Assembly: GCA_937899715.1 (NCBI GenBank)
Contig: CALCNX010000121.1
Span: 1-64,000 of the forward strand
Source of the DNA: an uncultured bacterium
GTDB lineage: Bacteria; Bacteroidota; Ignavibacteria; Kapaibacteriales; UBA4661
Direction of reading: 5' to 3'
Length of the DNA stretch: 64,000 nucleotides
The notes under the pieces are model-generated. The model saw only the letters and a list, made by a program, of their open reading frames with translations. It had not been told where the DNA came from and made no database searches. Of the stretch, positions 27,901 to 35,200 are shown in pieces. Position numbers and translations under genes: made by a program. How positions within the stretch are numbered: the first letter of the stretch is position 1; the number at the start of each line of letters is the position of its first letter.

Positions 27901-28350
27901 TGTTCCCAGAATATTCAAATCAACATCCATCTGACGAATAGCAGTCAATGAAAATGGGGCAGTATTAGTACCGGAGACAGGGTCAGAAGAACCGTTCCAG
28001 AGCGTCCAAAGTTGCCCCGTTGCTAAATCACTAAAAATCCCATCTCTTCGGGTCAGGGTTCCATTATCAAGGGCTAACGTTGTAGGAACAAGCCGAGCTG
28101 TAAAATTATCTTGGACTCGATAGATCCAAGTATTTGTTACGGCGATACCGCCTCTATCGTCGCCCGATGTAACATCTACGCTACCGGAGGCAATAGGAGA
28201 ACTGTTCGTCATACTTGTTACCTGAAAGGTACCTTGCGCACGGAGGCAGGATAACGAAACGAGAACAAATAACGCAACAAGCGCCGCCACAGGCACGGTG
28301 GCTCGTATAACGGCGTTAAGAAGGCAACGGAAGTGTAGAAAAGGATTCAT
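15991..28350 (-). CDS. giant T9SS surface protein 1 (propellers, He_PIG repeats, LRR cassette)
   Basis: A 4119-residue secreted protein. I start at the ATG of MNPFLHF; a GTG three codons earlier is the alternative. A signal peptide ends at RAQ (39). In order: a propeller-like segment (40-293), IPT/TIG, a YWTD-like propeller (385-627), IPT, a six-bladed NHL propeller (719-1072), IPT, nine He_PIG repeats (1158-1957), two IPT, one beta-helix module opening FYYQSGAAD (2120-2540), six IPT-like domains, plant-type LRRs (about 3095-3430), Ig-like, FN3-like (LRWSRVEGATDYEI), two ASH-like domains, a cohesin-like sandwich (FNRQVLAL) and the T9SS type A signal (NPAKEQVEVTYSL to EVVR). It should be exported and anchored on the outer membrane as an adhesin. 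It is last in the array in transcription order. No catalytic motif was seen. Domain borders are estimates of about 20 residues. Confidence 0.93.
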   Translation of the reverse strand: MNPFLHFRCLLNAVIRATVPVAALVALFVLVSLSCLRAQGTFQVTSMTNSSPIASGSVDVTSGDDRGGIAVTNTWIYRVQDNFTARLVPTTLALDNGTLTRRDGIFSDLATGQLWTLWNGSSDPVSGTNTAPFSLTAIRQMDVDLNILGTQINLSTPISLNSGSMIFAGRGFFVVWNSATNLFSAVDIATGTVTNLGTIAISGTFMGSENWLSWGIAEFFSGDYHVLYHGTGGNVNRIMRRNATTGIETIHTSFTSLSDCASITVSPWDNRWYGFAEGGTEFSAATEHLFSGSASISIAPAPTISGFVPTNAGPGQTVTINGANFTGLSAVSFGGVPAASFTFVSAVQATAVVNGGASGSVSLTAAGGTVNSAGFTYNAPAVQTLYAARSSSNLIGSIRTDGSMSNPSMTSGNFPRDVFRKGAYIYWANETGNAIGRANADGSSPNPTFITGCSSPNGVYATATNIYWTNYGSTTLGRANIDGTGVNQSFCNTGLSQPVGLTIDEVGGQIYWSRTNFNSIGRVGIDGVTGLNGSFMTGLTSPGGIWTDNANNFIYWTEGGASNTIQRAQLSTGTGVTAIVTGCSGPVGMTADGSFLYWSNPGTGNIGRSLLSGLGANQSWATGFANIRGVTIGANPAPGPTISGFVPATGQAGTVITINGTNFTGVSDVKIGNQTVAFTFISAMQIIVTVPVLGGGGLITVTTPGGTATSATGFGFEGTFVVGQPNFTSSAAVTTSTGLNFPEGMAVDATRGKLYIVDRLNNRVVRYAYPITANNPVGQVVFGQPNFTSNAVNNGGLSASSLNTPIDVAVDPATGDLWVSDYQNHRLLRFAAAHSVTTNQVNAVQVLGQANFISAGASTTLNGLNQPHGLNLDAAGRLWVADFGNNRVVRFDNAASLGNGGNAAAVLGQPNFTANGASLTQSGMSQPVTLTLDAAGNLYVGDFNANRVLRFNNAAAKPNGANADGVLGQTLFTTNGAAATATGMNAPGGVTVSPAGDLFVNDRNNNRILVFNNAAAQANGAAADRVLGQTTFTTNTPATTQSGMNLGQYVTFVAGDNVLLSSEWNNNRVVLYGTPTPPPAPTVTSFLPTSAIAGATVTISGTNFNNASIVQFGGTNAASFVVNSPTQITAIVGAGASGNVTVTTPGGVGNLAGFVFAVPPTAFSAATPPTGTVGSAYTYTFVANGTPAPTYSVFSGTLPAGLTLNAATGVLSGTPTGTGGVSGAIVIRATNVGGTFDCASFTITINAAPTLFSAQTPPNGTQNVAYAGYTFVADGFPAPTYSVQSGTLPMGLTLSAGGVLSGTPTVSGIIGPIVVRATNIAGTFDTAPFNIQMSIAPSAFSAQMPPSGALGLTYSYIFTANGFPAPTYSVQSGTLPPGLTLNAVTGDLAGTPTAGGTYSGIIIRASNIAGAFNSAPATITVSGAPTVFAAAPVSGVVGTPYSYFFTANGFPTPTYSVFSGTLPPGLALNTATGELSGTPSMAGVFGVTIISASNGAGSINSNSFSITIAGTPSSPTAFSAQTPTAGTSGTPYSYTFAANGFPSPTFSIASGALPPGLTLNAVTGEITGTPTVSGSYGPITVQASNGSGSLGSTPFTMTINGAPTSFSAQTPGSGVVGTPYSYTLVANGLPAPTYSLVSGTLPTGLTLSGAGVISGTPTVAGTFGPITVQASNGAGSVNTSAFSITVSATGSAPTMFTAQSPPNGLVSSAYAYTFAANGSPAPSFSLVSGTFPTGLTLNGSNGLLSGVPSVAGVFGPITLSAMNGFGSVNSAPFNITVNAAPTTFTAQTPPSGAVSVAYSYAITADGYPAPTYSLISGALPAGLTLSASGVISGTPTAAGVSSGIVIKAQNAFGNVNTVSLSINIAATPTAPTAFTAQTPPSGNVGAMYSYFVAANGSPTPTYSVIAGTLPTGLTLNAATGEIAGTPSAGGTFGPITVQASNGAGTFNAAPFSITINQAPPTITNFTPTGSLAGATITINGTNFTGVTGVSFGGVPATSFAFVSPTQVTAVVAVGGATGNVNVTTPGGTAVLGVYSFFAPPTVTAIAPMIAAAGSMITITGTGFIGTTQVQFGGLNATSFTVVSPTQITAIVPVGAPNAPVSVTTPGGMAASVASFMLVASASEFYYQSGAADNPANWNTLPGGGGITASSFSTPGHNFYVSNARTATFNAGATIGAGVTMQVENGSVLAIATGRVLTVQGSLRVNDGGRLRLEGTGAVSSVGGVQYLGANATLEYRGGSNRVTSDIEFPPAFSSSVRIDSASVRLNNSKSIQGALTVVNGSILRFGANNGLTLGGSITLTASRLGTDSTNALAVTGSGTISGSILFDNGSGASVLGSLSMQRMAANLTLASNLRLTGSLVLGRGNVVVPSGQVLTLAGTADTALSGGSLGSFVVGSVARVLPSNLTPADGRLWMFPVGKGVQYLPALVQGATTGSVSPTLSIEAFNVGSGGSSGIGLTGALSRTEYWTWTPLAGDLTGAQIGLIRTGLNDNTRVASGSTQGGTYQNIGGTLQNIASAQAVVSDGVPAGSVGAQRFFAIAGAAPAPGDSTPQLLPRITRFSPDRGGEETVVLVIGENLTGINSVAIGTVPVASFRVLSSTGISITVGAVVTGPIQLGGPNGGTASNEMFTFVPTPVIQSVSPQMAGPGATVTITGQNLQNVTTLTFGGVTITNFTINPNGSITFVVPAGAMPGATNTQIRLNAEGGTVQATTSVVFVPQPTITSFAPAIESTGAIITVRGTGFTTVQSVRFGTENASAIANFTRNDSTRLTVTVPARVAGMGTEVPIVIIAQGGVRVVSATKFAYKSLETGSTTGSVDLSQRIDVTEFLDKIVGNGGEVRVRGSNLNVVTDISLKTSVSTGKAEYRTSSSGQITLLLPKQNLLSGTGGTVSSSATTVVFLGPYNSIAVQNAFSIINTPEVTKVAPTDAASGEEIVITGSNLDLVSAVTIGGTRATFRVEGTTRLVVQMPPSANTSGLPLSGRLNLLSVGGINTATGVIINANLAGGLPAITSFSPSSGNGGAIIIATGANFSLVSAVAVGGIPAATFKLLSPTELSISLPAGVSRAAQGFIQLTSPLGETVSREPFRFVQSLEADSSQVAEFTRLMPAGATMLNWKANTPITEWQGVEVVGNRIVAVRLPSLGLRGALPTALGALSELKVLDVSGNGFTGGIPTSFSGLVRLEEFDARRNQLSGSLSEVVCSWRRLRRFDVSSNNITGEIPVCLSTLDNGEIINLSGNQFSGKIPWQLAAMTNLRELRLNNNRLSGQLPREFGIVGIKPTAAKTAASVTQAQTLQIFDLSQNDLDGAIPPEWEGMANLRELDVSRNRLSGVVPRGIASWSALTILRLANNGLSGELPSGVQWGSLVELNVENNRFTGALPLELAQSSRLRTIRAANNRFTALPNLVRTAIDTLSVENNFLEFGSLEPVTKLSRSPRSFEYIPQGRLGVARDTVLERGALLELRSGISGSSTVHQWYKDDNLVRGAAGRLPTFKVDSAVRVNSGTYFCRATNPAVPGLTLETARVSVSVASVDVLLAVPEVISPAPGAINVSPNLTLRWSRVEGATDYEIRWWKLEGTTPLPAKIDTLGQPDEGEPIYVLRNLERGASYEWSVRAMIRNDRGAVSENSNVSPAAFFKVVTAGVDLAFSTVDAGKTTIADNRDVPGGILINVSPNPLTILKNGLTIISRDPAFKVKTEQVAGIVKDTTLLPNGELVLGIEFTPQEAEPIVATLQVNYRDAQGSQRVATFTDALRGRGSALSVKAVDFDTIRVGKASVRSIEVTNRSTIHTMQVDAVRILTVRGAPRETAFLIKDASGLLIAPRETAYIIIRAAAPEEGVRRAALRVDAHSTKDSSLVDVAVAGITAYARLPKPDDAAVTLRVKADPESAPPGTLVRLNVFIEDATKEKLDVLFKAAQPEIYARIQFNRQVLALSSNSGGARLLPDPTGSTTANVLFNTRWDGRTSFVATAETRAVAGSTNRTLLNLASVEWGTTASARLPWERKVFVEEPADTTLFDFTAKVSTAGGRRLITTAAQTVAITAIAPNPAKEQVEVTYSLPKDDFVTLSLIDARGNEVQRLASEVQAAGMHKMSFKLGWLSSGSYLLRISTSTEMVTGRVEVVR
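22478..24877 (-). repeat. nine tandem He_PIG/Ig-like repeats in giant 1
   Basis: Nine back-to-back repeats of about 267 bases (89 residues), each with the frame PTxFSAQTPPSGxxGxxYSYxFxANGxPxPTYSxxSGTLPxGLTLNxxTGxxSGTPTxxGxFGPIxxxAxNxxG. This is the putative-Ig (cadherin-like) He_PIG fold. Copies are similar enough in DNA that unequal crossing-over could change copy number; none is interrupted. Confidence 0.88.
25135..26195 (-). repeat. six NHL repeats forming a beta-propeller in giant 1
   Basis: Six units of about 58 residues, each opening VLGQPNFT and carrying the blade core (L/I)YVxDxxNNRVLRF. Six blades is the full NHL propeller number. The last blade has lost the VxD core (VLLSSEWNNNRVVLY), as expected for a closing blade. 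Confidence 0.85.
26470..27200 (-). repeat. YWTD-like beta-propeller in giant 1
   Basis: Five clear units of about 43 residues with IYWANETG, IYWTNYGS, IYWSRTNF, IYWTEGGA and LYWSNPGT, each followed by an IGRxxxDG-type strand, plus a degenerate first unit. They resemble the YWTD blades of LDL-receptor-type propellers. Confidence 0.75.
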
Positions 28351-28554
28351 AATAATCACCAGAAGTATAAATTTGTATTCTGCGTCAATGGAAGCTACAC
28401 ACTACGCCATTTACACAATGGCTCTGTTTCCGTACAATAGCTATGATACAAACTAAAATACACAATCTGTGCTAAATAGAGACTCACCGATTTTTGAGGG
28501 GGGATGCTGGAATTTTGCGGGGTATGTCATATTTTCGTTTCACAAAACGAAACG
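28351..28554 (-). promoter_or_regulatory. upstream region of giant 1 with paired G-tract motif
   Basis: Plus-strand TTTTTGAGGGGGG (28491-28503) and TTTTGCGGGG (28513-28522) form a pair whose G-tracts start 21 bases apart, roughly 150-170 bases before the ATG. Two similar pairs precede giants 2 and 3. A weak -7 candidate (TTAGTTTG, 28449-28456, minus strand) has no -33 partner. A hairpin CGTTTC/GAAACG at 28536-28554 directly follows the response-regulator stop; it lacks a U-tract, so it is at most a weak terminator. Confidence 0.4.
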
Positions 28555-29181
28555 CTACGACACGTTTTGTGAAGGGGCAAGCAAAAGAATGTCCTGAACG
28601 TAGCGTGCCAAGTCGGGGCGCGTGGTGAGTGTGATTTTTTGGTAAATTGTAGAGAGTGTATTACGCACTGTTCCTTCGGAAATACCCAGTACGATAGCAA
28701 TATCTGTATTGGAGAGAGTGATATTGCGCAATATATTCATCTCCACTGTTGTAAAATTATATTTGAGAAGTTCTTGTGCCGCAGTAAAGAATTTTTCGCC
28801 CAGAAGCGGGCTTACCCAGATACCAGAAGAAGTATCCCAATCTAAAATATGCCGAATCACTTGCGGGCTATCTTCTTTCAGCATACAGCCATTCGCGCCC
28901 GCCTCCAGAGCCAGCTTTGCTAAATTCGCCCGTGCGGACATGGCAAAAATAGCCAGTGTAGGAAAGTCCTGCCTAACACGCCGAATAATATCCACACCCT
29001 GCATATCCGAGAGCATCATGTCTTGCAACACAATATCGGGCTTGAGTTCATGCACCATACTGATAGTTTGTGCGCCCGTCGGTGCTACGCCCACCACGTC
29101 AGCCGAAGAATCCTGCTGTAGCCACATTTTTATCATCATGGCGAACATCGTGTGATCTTCGGAAATAAGGACTCGTTTCAT
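28555..29181 (-). CDS. orphan NarL/LuxR-type response regulator
   Basis: A 208-residue two-domain regulator. The receiver domain (1-120) has the acidic pair E8-D9 (ISEDH), the phosphoacceptor D54 in VLQDMMLSDMQG, a Ser at the switch position (AMSAR) and the conserved Lys in CMLKED. Residues 140-200 are a LuxR-type helix-turn-helix (FTTVEMNILRNITLSNTDIAIVLGISEGTVRNTLSTIYQKI). I start at the ATG giving MKRVLIS; a TTG two codons earlier is possible. No histidine kinase is encoded in the window. The gene sits between two giant surface-protein genes on the same strand, and a terminator hairpin ends 13 bases before its ATG. Control of the giant genes is the obvious hypothesis, but it is inferred from position only. 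Confidence 0.93.
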   Translation of the reverse strand: MKRVLISEDHTMFAMMIKMWLQQDSSADVVGVAPTGAQTISMVHELKPDIVLQDMMLSDMQGVDIIRRVRQDFPTLAIFAMSARANLAKLALEAGANGCMLKEDSPQVIRHILDWDTSSGIWVSPLLGEKFFTAAQELLKYNFTTVEMNILRNITLSNTDIAIVLGISEGTVRNTLSTIYQKITLTTRPDLARYVQDILLLAPSQNVS

Positions 29182-29224
29182 ATTCAAAAATTATGCTCGT
29201 GGCGACTTTGAGCTCACCACGAGC
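29182..29224 (-). terminator. rho-independent terminator of giant 2, abutting the response regulator start
   Basis: A perfect 8-bp G+C-rich stem, GCTCGTGG (29195-29202) with CCACGAGC (29217-29224), has a 14-nt loop. On the minus strand it is followed by ATAATTTTTG, and the ATG of the response regulator comes 13 bases after the stem. The same hairpin could act as an attenuator for that gene. Confidence 0.75.
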
Positions 29225-29295
29225 GAATGTGTCAAATATCTATATCGTTGTTTATTACGCCGACGATGGGAAGGTATTGAAGAAATAAGAATCGC

Positions 29296-32200
29296 TTACC
29301 GCCCAATATCCATGCGTTGTGTTGCCGACGACGCGCCATTTGCCCGAAGGCGTAACATATATGCGCCCGTCGGAAGCGTGCGAACACTCGCAGAAAGACT
29401 GTGCTCTCCCGCGCTACGGCTCGTTTCGGCAAGCAATACCTGCACCACCTCGCCTTTCATATTCAGCACGTCCAGCGTCACAAGGGCATCATCGAATAAC
29501 GTATAGGAAAGACTTATCACATCGCTTGCAGGATTGGGACGAGCAAGGGACAACAAGGGAAGCGCTGCCGAGGTAGTACCCGAAATCAATCGTCTGCCGC
29601 CTGCAGTCGAAACTCGTGTTGTGAACGTGGAAGCGCTTGCAATATCAGGCTCCTCCACAAATACACGGCGTTCCCAATCAGGTGCTGCTGTTGCCGAAGT
29701 AGAGCCCCATTCAGCATTGATAATCTCAAGCGGCGTGGTTATACGCTCTCCAGCCACCGCACGGCATTGGAGGCTCGCCACAGCACGCGAGCGCCCATCC
29801 CATCGCGCCGAGACCGTCACAATGGCATTCGTTGAACTTCCGCGTTGCATTCTAGCAATACCCGACGCATCGTCGAGTGCAAGAACCTGCTTATCAAAGC
29901 GGAGAGTCAATCGCACTTCCGGTTGAGCCGCACTAAGTAAAGCGGTGGCAAGCTGCTGCGAAAAATCATTGATAACAACATCCAGGCGAACCGCGCTGCC
30001 CGGCGCGGCTTCGTTTGGCGTTGGTTGGAGTGAGAATGATACTGCCGGGTCGTCGGGACGAACGAGACGGGCAATTGCCGTAATATCAGCTTGTGTTTTG
30101 TCGTTCTCGGTCACAACTTCAAGAATGGAGTTTTTGAAACCGCGTGTAAGCGTCAAACAGCGAATAGGAATAAACGCTGTATCCCGCGCAGCTACTTTTA
30201 GATTTGCAACGGAGGAAGCCAGTTCAAACGCACTTTCCATGCTTCCGCGCTGCACCAGAATTCGTGCGCTATTGATTATCACTTCTTTATCGCTGCGATT
30301 GATGATGCGAACGCTTTGAATCGAACCTTTGCCGACACGCACCGTGTCGAAATCTAACGGGTCAACCTGCAATGCCCCGCCACGTCCCACCAACGCCTTG
30401 TCAATACTCACCGAACGTGCCCCCTGCCCTGCGGCATCGGCATAGCGAACGGTCACATTGGCGCGAATGGTATCGGCGCGGTTGGGCTTGAAGAGAACGT
30501 CAAACGACGCGGAAGCATCTTTGGGCAGGAGTTTTTGCGTAAAGTTCAGTGCAAAAACATTCTCTAAGCCACTTTCCACCTGCGCGGACTGCACCAAAAG
30601 CGCATCGTCGCCGATATTGACTATCGAACCCGTCGCACGAGCACTATCGCCAATCGTGGCTTTACCTACATCCACGCTGCTAAAGGCAAGGTCTTGTCCA
30701 AAAGGCACGACGCGGAACGTGAGCGTATCCGACCACGAAGGAAGGAACTGCTCAGAGCCGGCGGCAGCCCGTACCGACCAGTAATACTGCACGCCGCGTT
30801 CCAAGAGCACCCCGCGTCCGGCAGCGCTCGCCCATGCAAGAACAATGCTATCGCCTGTTTCTGGCTGTGCAAGCGTGATGCTCTGCGCATCCGTGCGCAA
30901 TGCCCTATCGCGGGCAACCAGAATGGTGTAGGAATCTGCGCCCGCAGCACGCGACCAACGGAACGACGGGCGCGGTGCGATATTCGTAGCATTCGCAGAT
31001 GGGAAAATAAGGCTCGGCGCAGCAATTGTTTGTGCAGCACTGGTAACCACAATACGTTGAGATTGTGTGAAGAGCGTAACACCTGGCACCCTACTATTGG
31101 TCGCACGGCAAATATACGCGCCCACATCTTGCGGCACGATGCCTTGCAGCGTGAGTGTTGCACCTGTTGCACCTCGCACCATTGCGCCGTTTTTGAACCA
31201 TTGATGACTTGTGCTTGTTCCGCCGATATTGGATGCCAACTGAACCACATCACCCAAACTGGCAATAATGCTATCTCCCGTCGGTATACTATCTTGCCCA
31301 TTCGCTTGGAAAAATATCGCACGGATCGGCTCAAGGCTGCCAAATTCCAAACGGTTGCTGTCAAGACGCACCGTATCGAGCCTGCCGCTCGTAGCGAGGT
31401 TGGGAATGAGCGTCAATCGGTTGTTTGCAGCGCTGAGCGTGCGGAGCACGGGCGCTTGAGAGAACGATGCGGGAAGTGCGCCTGTGAAGCGGTTATTATC
31501 AATCACAAATTCACGAAGGCTTCCGGCATAGAAATCTGGAATAACGCCACTCAACTGGTTATTTGCCAGACGGATAATTGATATTCGTTGCCAATCCCGA
31601 ATCGTGGCGGGTAATTTGCCAGTCAGACCGCAATTTACCGCGCGTAACTCGGTAAGCTGCGGGATATTACCCCATTCATCTGGTATTCCGCCGGAGAACT
31701 TGTTGTTACTCACGTCTATCACCTGCACCGTCGGGACTCGCGTCGTTACGGCAGTTTTCTTAGCAGTTACGCGCACCCCGCCCGTGCCGAGCTCCGGGGG
31801 CAGCTCACCTGTCAGTTGATTATTGGCAACGCGGAGTTCTACCAAACTCGTCATTTTGCCTAATTGCCACGGCAGCAACGACGTAAAGCGGTTATAGTCA
31901 AGATTGAGTGTTTCAATTTTATCAAGGTCTGTGATACAAATAGGGATTTCGCCCGTGAGATTATTTCGACTCACGTCCAAAAAGCGCATATTCCCATATG
32001 AACAGAACACACCGGGCGTGAGAACGCCGGAGAGCAGATTATTACTAAGATTCAGGCGTTCCAGCTTTTTCAATGCAGCCAGACTGACGGGAACCGCACC
32101 GCTCAAAAAGTTATTCGACAAGTCCAACTCACGCAATTCAGTCAGTGTGGCAATAACTGGCGGAATTGGTCCTCGTAAGCCCGCACCGCTCAAGCGCAGA

Positions 32201-35200
32201 GATATGATACGATTATTCGATGTTTGAATTGTAAGACTGCTTGGATCACCGCCAAGACTTGCCACAATAGCATTTGCCGCATTCTGGTCTGCTTCCAGCG
32301 AATACGGGAACGTGTAGAGTGTACGAGAATCAACACTCGTTCCAAATGACGTTTGCAGCGTAATAGGTCCATGTGAGCGTATGCTTGCAGCCGTACTCAG
32401 CACAAGCGTCATGCGCGTTGGGGAATTCACCACAAAGCTCGCCACCGGAAGACCGACAACGGATACATCACGCACCGAACCAAGGTTTGCGCCCAGCAGT
32501 ACGACTTCTGTACCCGGAGGACCGCTTGTGGGACTAAAACTGGTGATAATAGGCTGACCGCCAGCCAGAGCGCTGTTGATGATTGTTCCGCCTGTACCTG
32601 TAATTCCGCCAAACGACGTAAAGCCCAATACGCCCGAAGCCGGAAGCCGTACACTGTCGGCGGTAAGACGAAATGGGACTGTAACACCAATACGAGTGCT
32701 GTCCAGAATACGGAAGGTAGCTGCCGTGCCGCCGATGGTGATGTTGGTAATAAGGTTCATAGCCGTACCGCCCACAATAACCTCCTCACCCCCATTCGCT
32801 TCCGAAGGGGTAATACTCAGAATAGAAGGAATACCGAAAACGGTAAAGGCATTGGAAGACACAACACGATTGAACGCGCCCAGCACGTCCATCGTCACCA
32901 GCGCTGAGGAGAGCGTTCCCGTGGAACTTTTCAGAAGTCCCGTTGTCGGAACAATGAGCGTCAAGGCAGCCGACGAAGATATCAACCATGAGGCATTCGT
33001 ACTACTCGCAACGGTGATGAGTTTGATTTGTTGAATAAGTTCCAGATTTGCACCCGTTACGCGTACAAGACCACCTACGGTTGGAGTTTTATCTCGCACC
33101 TCGGAAATGACGACCAAACGAAGCGGGTCAACGCCATTCGGTATGCCTCCGGGTTGCGGGTTATAGGCAAATCGCGTCGCCGTTGTCGCCGTACCGCTAC
33201 CATTCTGCACTGTGATAAAGACTTGAGAAGGCGCAGTATTTAATCGCGCCGGAACGACAATCGTAATGCGTGTTGGAGAATTAACCGTGTATTGCGCCGA
33301 TGTCGTGCCGAAGCGCAGTGATTGTATGTTCACGAAATTCGTCCCGAAGAGCGTAATACTTTCACCCGTGGATGCCACTTGCGGGTTGATACTCGTAATA
33401 GTTGGCGGAGGAAGTAAGACAAGAGCATTGGTCGAAATAGCCGTGCCGCCGGGAGCACTAACCATAATCGTTGGATTGGTAGCATTCACGGGCACGGTTG
33501 TCGTGATGATAGTGCCGCCCATCGTTACGGTAAAGAGATTGCTCGGAATATCCACACCGCCAATGTTCATGTAGGTTGCACCGGTAAAATTATCCCCGGT
33601 AATGGTCACAGGTACGCCTAAGCCTGCGGGACTAGGCGAAGCATTAAAAATACGGGGCGACGGTACAAACGTAAAATTGGAATCCGATGCTGCGCCTCCA
33701 ATAAGAGAACCAATCTGCACGGGACCAGTTGCAACCGCACCGACGGTAATACTGATGGTCGTGGAGGACAAGACCTGAAAACTTGCAACAGGGATCCCGC
33801 CGATAGCCACCGCATTGACACCGATCAAATTTGTGCCCGTAACAAGCATTGTTGTTTGTTCGCCACCCCTGCCGGGCGTGAAGCCCGTAATACGCGGCGA
33901 ACCAAGCGTGGGACTGACGGCAGAATAGAAACGTTCATTGCTGTTTTCTACTGCATCGCCGACAAGTGATGTTCCTTGTGCGATTGGCGTAAGAACGCCG
34001 CCCGCGCTTTGATACACGCCTGTCTTTGTGCTGCTTACCACAAGTTTATCATTAGCCGTGAAGGGAGTGGTACTGCGCATCACACCTGCTTGCGCACCCG
34101 AAAAACCGCTTGAAAGAGACTGTACGCGCCAGTGTTCAGTGTTGCTGAGCGCACCGTTCACTCCCAATGCCACCGAACCGCCTGCACCTATAGTGAACGC
34201 TTCTGCAGCAACGAGCGGGCTAATGCTGCCGGTGGTAGCATTTAAGAGCGTGAGCGGCAGATAGGTTACGCCTTTGCCAATCGGATAAAAATGCGATTTT
34301 GCATCCGTAGGTGTAAGACCTGTGGGAAGCGCCCGTGCAAAAGTTCCACTCACAAACGACGAGAATGAACCTCCCACCAGCGCCGTGTCAGCACTATTTG
34401 TCAATGAGAGCACCCGTGATGCAGGCGGCATAATATTTCCGCCCAAGAGTGATAATTGCGAACCAATCTCAAGTGAATCACCCAAAGGCAGTGTTACGCC
34501 CGGACGCTGCATTATGAGCGAGCCAATCACATTATTTGTGAAGTTAATAATACCAGAAATAGAACCACTACCGGCAATTGTCAGGCTATGGGTACGATTT
34601 GTGTTGAACTGTGATGGATTAAACGAAATTGCACCTTCGATGCGCAAGCGCGTTGAATCTTTGCCAAAGTCCAGCGTCGAGTTTTTGAGCGCTAGAGCGC
34701 CTTGAATAGTGATGTTGCGGATACTCGTGGTTGTGTCTAAGCGAACAGTGCCATTGCTTACCATCACACTTCCGGGCATAGTTGCAGGAAACTCGTTGCT
34801 TGTTGCCACGCGGTTCACGGGTGGTGTCTGATAGAGCAACTGCGCGGTTGAAGAAAGATAGTTCACCCCGGAAGGCGCATTGATTTTTGCTGAATCCACC
34901 AATGCCAGCGTAGCATCGGCACCAACGCGGAAGATGCCGACGTTGAGCGTGCTTCCATTACGAACACTCAGCGTACCACCGCCGTTGACCAAGATGGTAA
35001 CACCCGGCGCAAAGGTTTGATTACTGGTAAATGCAGCATTTTTACCCGACGGGACGATAAATGTAGTACCGCCGGTGATAAAATCGGTTGCCGGAGCGCC
35101 AATGCCGAGTATATCCGAGTTCCAACTGGTTACATTTTCCGCCGGACCGGAATTGTAGTAGAATACGTTAGAAAGTACGCCAAGCGCAAAGAATCTATCG

